Below the pieces are notes generated by a model. That model was given only the letters and a program-made list of their open reading frames with translations. It had not been told where the DNA came from and ran no database searches. A stretch of DNA of 6,162 bases from Solirubrobacterales bacterium 70-9 (GTDB lineage Bacteria; Actinomycetota; Thermoleophilia; Solirubrobacterales; 70-9): contig MKSH01000013.1 in NCBI GenBank assembly GCA_001898095.1, positions 3,192 to 9,353 on the forward strand, read 5' to 3'. Position 1 is the stretch's first letter. Each line of letters starts with the position of its first letter. The position numbers were made by a program, and so were the translations under genes. Below are positions 1 through 4,209 of this stretch, piece by piece.

Positions 1-2
1 GT

Positions 3-404
3 CACGGCGTCGACCTCAAGCCGGCACCGGGCCGAATCTTCATCGTCGGACCGAGTCACACCTTTGGCGACCTGGCCGGAGCGATCGACCTGGCCTTCGC
101 CCGCTGGGACCTCGCCCACCTGCACGGTTTCGAGCTCGCAGACGGGCGTCGGATCGGCATCCTCGACCCTGATTACCCGGCCGAGTGGTTGGACGAGACG
201 ACCTTGAAGGTGGCCGAGGAGGTGAAGTCGGGAGATGTCTTCGACTACACCTTCGACTTTGGCGACGACTGGCGCCATCATCTCGCCGTCGAGCCCGGGA
301 AGGCCGACCCGATGGAGGAGTATGGCGCCGTGCCCTCGGCGCCGGTCCCGATCTGGGGCTGGGGGACGATCCCCGACCAGTACTTCCGCGATTCGCTCGA
401 CTGA
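3..404 (+). CDS. Plasmid pRiA4b ORF-3 family protein, 3' part (5' end outside window)
   Basis: The reading frame is open from the left edge, and 133 codons are visible before TGA at 402-404. Family signatures are clear: an HTFGDLAGAID helix, then AFARWDLAHLHGFEL, then GRRIG. These are followed by the hallmark GDVFDYTFDFGDDWRHHL (roughly visible residues 79-96) and the terminal PVPIWGWGTIPDQY motif. This is the PRiA4_ORF3-like fold (family known by name only; no enzymatic activity established), often found near mobile elements or on plasmids. The WGWG..PDQY ending matches how I expect a subset of the family to end, so the 3' end looks intact rather than cut by the neighbouring insertion sequence. 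The ATG at 189 lies inside the domain and is not the true start. The next gene remnant is convergent, its stop only 2 nt away. Function is unknown. Confidence 0.85.
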   Translation, partial: HGVDLKPAPGRIFIVGPSHTFGDLAGAIDLAFARWDLAHLHGFELADGRRIGILDPDYPAEWLDETTLKVAEEVKSGDVFDYTFDFGDDWRHHLAVEPGKADPMEEYGAVPSAPVPIWGWGTIPDQYFRDSLD

Positions 405-410
405 ATTCAG
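401..410. repeat. 10-bp perfect palindrome spanning both convergent stop codons
   Basis: CTGAATTCAG is a perfect palindrome. Its plus-strand TGA (402-404) ends the pRiA4b-like gene, and its minus-strand TGA (409-407) ends the transposase remnant. It may mark the boundary of the insertion, but no target-site duplication or matching terminal inverted repeat could be paired with it. Confidence 0.5.
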
Positions 411-1050
411 CCAGACGGCAGCGCGCGCAGGCAGATCACCGCGCAGCCTGACTGCATGAACGCCAGGCGCAGCTCGGGAGCCGCTCGTAGCGGGTGCGCA
501 GACGGCGGAAGTTGTGAAGCCAGGAGAAGGTGCGCCCGACCACCCACCCTGCCTGCCGAGACCCGAGCTGTGCTCGGCGCCGTGGCGGGCGATGATCGGC
601 TTCACGCCGCGCCTTCGTCGCCGGCCAGTGAGATCTCCGGCCGAGTCGGTGATCAGGTGCCGGTGTGGGCACGGTCTACCGGCGGGGCACCCGTCAAGCT
701 TCCCCTGCAATGCGCGGACGTGGCTGCCGTCGATGACGGCGGTGCTCCAGTCGATCCTCGCGGTCGCGTTCAGCCTCCTCGACGGCTCGTGGTGCAGCCG
801 CTCAAAGACGCTGGCCCTCCGCCAGTCGGCCAGGCGTCGGTGCGCGGTCGCCGGCGAGCAGCCCATCTCTCGCGGAGGGGTGCGGCCACGCGACGCCGGT
901 GAACAGGACGAAGACGATCGCGTTGAAGCAGATGCGGTCATCCACGCGAGGACGACTGCCCTTGGCGTCCCGGCTCGTGGACGCGGGGCATCGGCTCCAC
1001 CGGACCCCGGGGTCGCCACGCCCCCGCCAGATCGAAGCCGCCACCAGCAC
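407..1050 (-). pseudogene. Degenerate IS5-family transposase
   Basis: Transposase sequence is recognisable only by moving between frames. Reading leftwards on the minus strand: an AGGAGG ribosome-binding site (1055-1050) and GTG at 1044. Then PRVDDRICFNAIVFVLFTGVAW in one frame. A second frame carries PREMGCSPATAHRRLADW, the first catalytic Asp in TAVIDGSHVRA (codon at 729-731), the HLITDSAGDLTG block, and KPIIARHGAEHSSGLG. A third frame carries GWVVGRTFSWLHNFRRLRTRYERL, and the last stretch (AFMQSGCAVICLR) returns to another frame ending at 407. In intact IS5 relatives about 55-60 residues, including the second Asp, separate the HLITD and KPIIAR blocks. Here only a few Arg codons remain (about 608-622), indicating an internal deletion. 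The catalytic Glu of the usual VVERTF motif is Gly (GGG, minus strand, 535-537). The element cannot encode an active transposase. No terminal inverted repeats could be assigned. The N-terminal boundary is approximate. Confidence 0.85.
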
Positions 1051-1125
1051 CTCCTGATTCGAGTTATGTCTACCCGGTGATCTTCGGCGTCGTTACCTCA
1101 AGCCCTCGGACGGAAGGTTTTTGAG

Positions 1126-1141
1126 GCACCTTCTAAAGTGC
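1126..1141. promoter_or_regulatory. Near-palindrome upstream of the metallopeptidase, possible operator
   Basis: GCACCTTCTAAAGTGC pairs with itself except for one mismatched pair, with a 2-nt centre. It sits 27 nt before the chosen ATG and overlaps where the -35 region would fall for the -10 hexamer at 1157-1162. A repressor site is conceivable, but nothing identifies a regulator. Confidence 0.25.
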
Positions 1142-1156
1142 GGTTCTCACTCCGAC

Positions 1157-1162
1157 TACCCT
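1157..1162 (+). promoter_or_regulatory. Candidate -10 hexamer for a leaderless metallopeptidase transcript
   Basis: TACCCT fits the actinobacterial TANNNT -10 pattern, and its last base is 7 nt before the A of the ATG at 1169, so transcription could start at or next to the start codon. The sequence between is pyrimidine-rich with no Shine-Dalgarno match, as expected for a leaderless message. The -35 candidate at 1134-1139 (TAAAGT, 17-nt spacer) is poor. This rests on spacing only. Confidence 0.35.
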
Positions 1163-1168
1163 CATCCC

Positions 1169-1741
1169 ATGAGCGAGCGGCTCTCCTCGGCGACGCGCAT
1201 CATCGTCATGGTCTGCTTCCTGGTCGGGCTGGCGATCGTGGTCCTGGACCCGTTCACCTGGAGTCGGGTCAGTGGTGTCGTGCAGCTTCTGGCGGGGGCG
1301 ATCGCGGTCGTCCTCGTCGCCGCTCTGGTCGCGATGCTGCTCGGACACGGGGAGATGCCGGAGGAGGAGTTCCGGCGGATCTCGGAGCGCAGCGAGCTGA
1401 TGTCGACGCTGCCGCCCGGGCAGCTGCAGCCGAGCGAGTTCGAAGAAGCGGTGGTACAGGCGATCGACGACCTGCCGGCCGAATTCCAGGAGATCCTCAA
1501 AGACGTCCCGATCGTGATCTCCGACCTGGGCCACAAATACGGCGCCTACGGCCACTACATCGGCGACACCGTCGCCCGCGACGACTTCCGCGACCACATC
1601 GTCATCTACCAGGACACCTTGGAACGGGACTTCGGTTGGGACCCCGACCTGCTGCGCGCTCAGATCACGAGGACTGTGAGGCATGAGGTGGCCCATCACC
1701 TGGGGTGGGACGAGCGCGGGGTGGAAGGGTTGGGGCTGTAG
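1169..1741 (+). CDS. Membrane-anchored zincin-like metallopeptidase (DUF1025/Zincin_1 type)
   Basis: This is a 190-residue protein. Two hydrophobic segments (about residues 11-28 and 36-58) form a hairpin anchor. A charged linker follows (60-85), then the metallopeptidase-family core: FEEAVVQAIDDLPAEFQEIL (91-110), a VPIVISDL strand (113-120), and HIVIYQDTLER (143-153). The zinc site HEVAHHLGWDE comes at 172-182. H172 and H176 would bind zinc, E173 is the catalytic Glu, and E182 takes the third-ligand position of the HExxHxxGxxD/E pattern. Soluble family members are roughly 100-140 residues, so the N-terminal membrane hairpin is an extension. Substrates of the family are unknown. The catalytic domain most simply faces the cytoplasm, but topology is not certain. 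ATG at 1169 was preferred over the TTG at 1121, which would add 16 residues of non-hydrophobic, low-quality sequence in front of MSERL. The gene is monocistronic, convergent with the antiporter operon, and followed by a strong hairpin. Confidence 0.85.
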   Translation: MSERLSSATRIIVMVCFLVGLAIVVLDPFTWSRVSGVVQLLAGAIAVVLVAALVAMLLGHGEMPEEEFRRISERSELMSTLPPGQLQPSEFEEAVVQAIDDLPAEFQEILKDVPIVISDLGHKYGAYGHYIGDTVARDDFRDHIVIYQDTLERDFGWDPDLLRAQITRTVRHEVAHHLGWDERGVEGLGL

Positions 1742-1777
1742 GGGCTTCGGGGGGATCGGAAGGGACGGAAAGGGACG

Positions 1778-1829
1778 CGGCCCTCTCGGATGCGGTCCGG
1801 GCAGGCTGTGACCGCATCCGAGAGGGCCG
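1778..1829 (+). terminator. 20-bp perfect hairpin after the metallopeptidase gene
   Basis: Arms 1778-1797 and 1810-1829 are perfectly complementary over 20 bp, with a 12-nt loop. The hairpin begins 36 nt after the stop codon. There is no U-tract, as is common for high-GC actinobacterial terminators, so it may terminate without one, stabilise the 3' end, or block transcription from the opposing operon. Confidence 0.7.
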
Positions 1830-1850
1830 GGTCACGGGGAGAGGCCTAGG

Positions 1851-1872
1851 GTGCGGGTCCCGTGCGGGTCCC
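1851..1872. repeat. Tandem duplication of an 11-bp unit
   Basis: GTGCGGGTCCC occurs twice in direct succession (1851-1861 and 1862-1872). It lies just after the terminator-like hairpin and has no evident function. Confidence 0.6.
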
Positions 1873-1899
1873 GGCGGAGATCCGTGGCGAAGGCGTCGG

Positions 1900-1912
1900 G
1901 AACGTCACGTTC
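1900..1912. promoter_or_regulatory. 13-bp odd palindrome with GTCAC core
   Basis: GAACGTCACGTTC has perfect 6-bp arms about a central C (1906). It shares the core GTCAC with the palindrome at 1932-1942, and their centres are 31 bp apart, close to three helical turns. That is compatible with paired protein-binding sites. However, the site lies between convergent genes, where no promoter is known. Confidence 0.3.
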
Positions 1913-1931
1913 ATTCAGGGAATAAGTCACG

Positions 1932-1942
1932 CCTGTCACAGG
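1932..1942. promoter_or_regulatory. 11-bp odd palindrome with GTCAC core
   Basis: CCTGTCACAGG has perfect 5-bp arms about a central C (1937). A further GTCAC lies at 1926-1930, so the pentamer appears three times within 36 bp, twice inside palindromes. It could be an operator-like pair with 1900-1912, or part of the diverged repeat unit that begins at about 1927. Confidence 0.3.
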
Positions 1943-1950
1943 TCCCCTCG

Positions 1951-1997
1951 CTCCGTTCGCTGCTTGTACGGGTATGGCGAACAAAGAGCGAACGGAG
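1951..1997. repeat. Structured repeat, hairpin copy 1
   Basis: Arms 1951-1961 and 1987-1997 (CTCCGTTCGCT / AGCGAACGGAG) are perfectly complementary over 11 bp. A further TTGT/ACAA pairing (1964-1967 with 1981-1984) lies inside a 2x2 internal loop. The CGTTCGC and GCGAACG cores are 34 bp apart start to start, with TATG at 1973-1976 in the loop. The same geometry recurs at 2117-2159. Confidence 0.7.
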
Positions 1998-2052
1998 GTC
2001 CGGGGCGGGCCCGGATCCCCGCGAAGGCGCACGCCCGGCTGACGTCCCCCGC

Positions 2053-2077
2053 ATCTCCCTCACGCAAGCGAGGAGAT
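2053..2077. repeat. Small bulged hairpin
   Basis: ATCTCCCTC (2053-2061) pairs with GAGGAGAT (2070-2077) apart from one bulged C, around an 8-nt loop. It lies between the two structured repeat copies. No function can be assigned. Confidence 0.4.
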
Positions 2078-2116
2078 CCTCACGCCCGTGACCCTCCCGC
2101 CACTCCATCCCCCCGT

Positions 2117-2159
2117 GCGTTCGCACTTAGCTCCGCTATGCGGTCATTTCTGCGAACGC
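2117..2159. repeat. Structured repeat, hairpin copy 2
   Basis: Arms 2117-2125 and 2151-2159 (GCGTTCGCA / TGCGAACGC) are perfectly complementary over 9 bp. Inside is a second stem CCGC/GCGG (2133-2136 with 2140-2143) around TAT. The CGTTCGC and GCGAACG cores are again 34 bp apart, and TATG sits at the same offset as in copy 1. Outside these blocks the two copies differ widely. Confidence 0.65.
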
Positions 2160-2244
2160 GCCGCCGTGCGCGCCCCGGAGGCGTGACGGATCCCCCCGCA
2201 AACGCACGGGACCCTGCGCACTTCCCCCCGAAAGCCTCGCGTCC

Positions 2245-2296
2245 CGGGCGTCTCGGAGGCGGCCACAGCCTGCCCGGGTCGCCTCCGAGACGCCCG
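2245..2296 (-). terminator. 17-bp perfect hairpin after the antiporter gene
   Basis: Arms 2245-2261 and 2280-2296 are perfectly complementary over 17 bp around an 18-nt loop. Reading on the minus strand it starts 81 nt after the antiporter stop, the right place to end the glycosyltransferase-flippase-antiporter transcript. No U-tract follows. Confidence 0.65.
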
Positions 2297-2301
2297 AGAC
2301 G

Positions 2302-2353
2302 GCCCGTCCCCGGCCGCACGGGTCACGGATCACGCCGCCCGTCCCCGGCCGCA
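2302..2353. repeat. 17-bp direct repeat, 35-bp spacing
   Basis: GCCCGTCCCCGGCCGCA occurs at 2302-2318 and identically at 2337-2353. The pair lies between the antiporter stop and its terminator-like hairpin, so it would be in the 3' untranslated region of that message. Slippage duplication is the simplest origin. Confidence 0.65.
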
Positions 2354-2377
2354 GGCGCGGACCACACCGTCCCGCCT

Positions 2378-4183
2378 CTAACGCCGGCGCCCTCGCGCGA
2401 TCAGGGCGCCGGTGATCTCCTGGAGCCAGGCCTTCTCCTCGGTGTCGACGCCCTCCAGTTCGACGCGGCGCTCGCACCAGCGGGCCAGGGCTCGGCGGCC
2501 GCCGATTGCGACGATGTCTTCGTTGGTCACCGCGTAGCGGCCGTCGGCCATCGCGGCCATCGCGCCGACGTCGTCGCGGCGGCTGCGGAGGACGGCCTCG
2601 ACGGCGACGCCGTCGATCTCGGTCGGCGCCTCCGGGTCCTCGCCCGGCCGCAGGGGGCGGACGGAGAAGACCTGGGAGGCGGCGCGGCGGGGGAGCGGGG
2701 GCGGGGCGGGTTTGCCGAGCGGGCCCTTCACCCAGCGCTCGGTGAGCTTCTCGACCTGGTCGCGGAGCGGGCCGGCGACGAGGACGTGGAGCTCGTCGCC
2801 CTCGCGCAGCTCGGTCGCTCCGCGGGGCGGGATCGCGTGGCCGTCGCGGACGATCACGTTGACCAGCGCCTCGCGCGGCAGTTCGAGGTCGCGCACACGG
2901 TGCCCGGCCGCGACCGCACCCGGCGGCAGGCGGAAGGCGACCACGTCGCCGCCCATCTGGCGGATCCGGCCCGACTCGAAGAGGCGCTGGGGCAGCGCCG
3001 GCTCGTCGGTGGTGAGGCGCAGTCGCTTGGCCAGCGGCTCGAAGCTCGCCCCTTGGACCAGGGTCGAAGTGACGACGACGAAGAAGACGATCGCGAACTC
3101 TTCCTCGCCGCTGCGCACGCCCGCGACGACCGGGAAGGTCGCCAGCCAGATCGGCGTCGCGCCGCGCAGCCCGGCCCAGCCGAGCATGACCTTCTCGCGC
3201 ACGTTGAACGAGGTGAACGCCGTCGCCACGAAGGTGGCGATCGGGCGGGCGACGAAGATCAGCACCGCGGAGAGGCCGATGCCCTTCGCCGCGACGCCTC
3301 CCAGGTCCCCGGGAAAGACGAGCAGCCCGAGCAGGATGAAGAGGCCGATCTGCGCCACCCAGCCGAGGCCCTCGTGGAAGGAGACGACGCTGCGCTTGGC
3401 CGGGATCCGAGCGGAGCCGAGGGCCAGCGCAGTCAGATAGACGGCCAGCAGCCCCGACCCGTGGACGACCTCCGAGACCCCGTAGGCGAGCGCCGCCGCG
3501 GCGATCGTCGCCACCGGGTAGATCCCGTCCGAGGGCAGCTCGATCCGGTCCAGCGCCCAGACCGCCAGTTTCCCCAGCGCCAGCCCGACGATGATCCCGA
3601 GCGCGATCTTCAGCGCGATCAGCCCGATCATGTCGACGGCGCCGTAGTTCGGCTGCTGGATCCATTCGATGAAGCCGATCACGAGCAGCAGGGCGACCGG
3701 GTCGTTCATCCCGGACTCGCCCTCGAGCGAGCGCGCCAGCCGCTTCTCCAGGGTCGAGTTGCGCAGCACGGCGAAGATCGCGGCCGAATCGGTGGCGGCG
3801 ATCGCCGAGCCGACGATCATCCCTTCCAGCCAGCTCAGGCCAAAGATCCATTTCGACGCAATCCCCGCCAGCAGCGCCGTCGCCAGCGTCCCCAGGGTCG
3901 CCAGCGAGGCGGCCGTGCCGAGCACCGGGCGGATCTCCGACCAGCCCGAGGTGAGCCCGCCCTCGAACAGGATCAGCACCAGCGCGATCGTGCCCAAGGT
4001 CCGCGCCAGCTCGTAGTTGGAGAAGTGGATCTCGCCGATCCCTTCCGAGCCCGCCAGCATCCCCAGCCCGAGGAACAACAGCAGCGCCGGGACCCGCACC
4101 CGGTCGGCCAGCAGCGCCCCGGCGATCCCGGCCGCCAGCAGGACCCCGGCGATCAGGATCAGGATGGCGTCGTGGTGGCCCAT
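2378..4183 (-). CDS. nhaP2: CPA1-family K+(Na+)/H+ antiporter, NhaP2-like, with RCK_C domain
   Basis: This 601-residue inner-membrane antiporter would exchange cytoplasmic K+ or Na+ for external H+. The N-terminal 390 residues form about 12-13 membrane segments. Active-site motifs are intact: FEGGL with E74, the AATDSAA motif with T131 and D132, and GESGMNDP with E156, N160 and D161. R340 lies in GLRGATP. These line up with the ion-site residues described for archaeal NhaP. Residues about 411-485 look like a TrkA C-terminal (RCK_C) domain (VVAFRLPPGAVAAGHRVRDL ... GDELHVLVAG), which in relatives binds regulatory ligands. A Pro-rich hinge (491-498) then leads to a tail of about 100 residues that I do not recognise. 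ATG at 4183 lies 26 nt after the flippase stop; AGGG 7 nt upstream is only a weak ribosome-binding site. The stop is TAG at 2380-2378. Total length is near that of E. coli NhaP2/CvrA (about 578). K+ rather than Na+ preference is inferred from the architecture, and the gene symbol is by similarity only. Confidence 0.9.
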   Translation of the reverse strand: MGHHDAILILIAGVLLAAGIAGALLADRVRVPALLLFLGLGMLAGSEGIGEIHFSNYELARTLGTIALVLILFEGGLTSGWSEIRPVLGTAASLATLGTLATALLAGIASKWIFGLSWLEGMIVGSAIAATDSAAIFAVLRNSTLEKRLARSLEGESGMNDPVALLLVIGFIEWIQQPNYGAVDMIGLIALKIALGIIVGLALGKLAVWALDRIELPSDGIYPVATIAAAALAYGVSEVVHGSGLLAVYLTALALGSARIPAKRSVVSFHEGLGWVAQIGLFILLGLLVFPGDLGGVAAKGIGLSAVLIFVARPIATFVATAFTSFNVREKVMLGWAGLRGATPIWLATFPVVAGVRSGEEEFAIVFFVVVTSTLVQGASFEPLAKRLRLTTDEPALPQRLFESGRIRQMGGDVVAFRLPPGAVAAGHRVRDLELPREALVNVIVRDGHAIPPRGATELREGDELHVLVAGPLRDQVEKLTERWVKGPLGKPAPPPLPRRAASQVFSVRPLRPGEDPEAPTEIDGVAVEAVLRSRRDDVGAMAAMADGRYAVTNEDIVAIGGRRALARWCERRVELEGVDTEEKAWLQEITGALIARGRRR

Positions 4184-4209
4184 CCAGGGACCCTAGGGGA
4201 GGCTTATGG

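Larger units (their letters stand above)
1742..2377. other. Structured intergenic interval between convergent genes, no credible CDS
   Basis: These 636 nt hold open frames, but none has a recognisable domain, a ribosome-binding site or coherent codon use. What is visible is secondary structure and repetition: terminator-like hairpins near each end (1778-1829, 2245-2296), a small tandem repeat (1851-1872), odd palindromes (1900-1912, 1932-1942), two same-sized hairpins with shared arm cores (1951-1997, 2117-2159), a bulged hairpin (2053-2077) and a 17-bp direct repeat (2302-2353). No known riboswitch or ncRNA family was recognised. Confidence 0.6.

Noticed and set aside
1133..1699. A 188-codon minus-strand frame opposite the metallopeptidase.
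   Set aside because: The plus-strand frame has membrane segments and an HEVAH zinc motif; the antisense frame has only Asp/Val/Arg-rich shadow composition.
1951..1997. GCGAAC/GTTCGC arms as an actinobacterial LexA (SOS) box.
   Set aside because: LexA boxes need CGAAC and GTTCG half-sites separated by about 4 nt; here the arms are in the opposite order and far apart.
1832..2126. Small minus-strand frames in the convergent interval as possible small proteins.
   Set aside because: No ribosome-binding site, domain or signal is visible, and the frames run through the inverted-repeat arms. RNA or DNA structure explains the sequence better.
1927..2207. CRISPR array.
   Set aside because: Only two diverged, unequally spaced copies occur, with structured rather than unique spacers and no cas genes in the window.
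1742..2377. tRNA or other known RNA gene, or a riboswitch for the antiporter.
   Set aside because: No tRNA cloverleaf or T-loop motif was found, and the interval lies downstream of the antiporter, not upstream, so it cannot be its 5' leader.
2136..3851. A 571-codon minus-strand open frame overlapping the antiporter.
   Set aside because: It overlaps the antiporter in another frame, with Arg/Gly/Ala/Pro-rich composition, while the overlapping frame has intact membrane segments and ion-site motifs.
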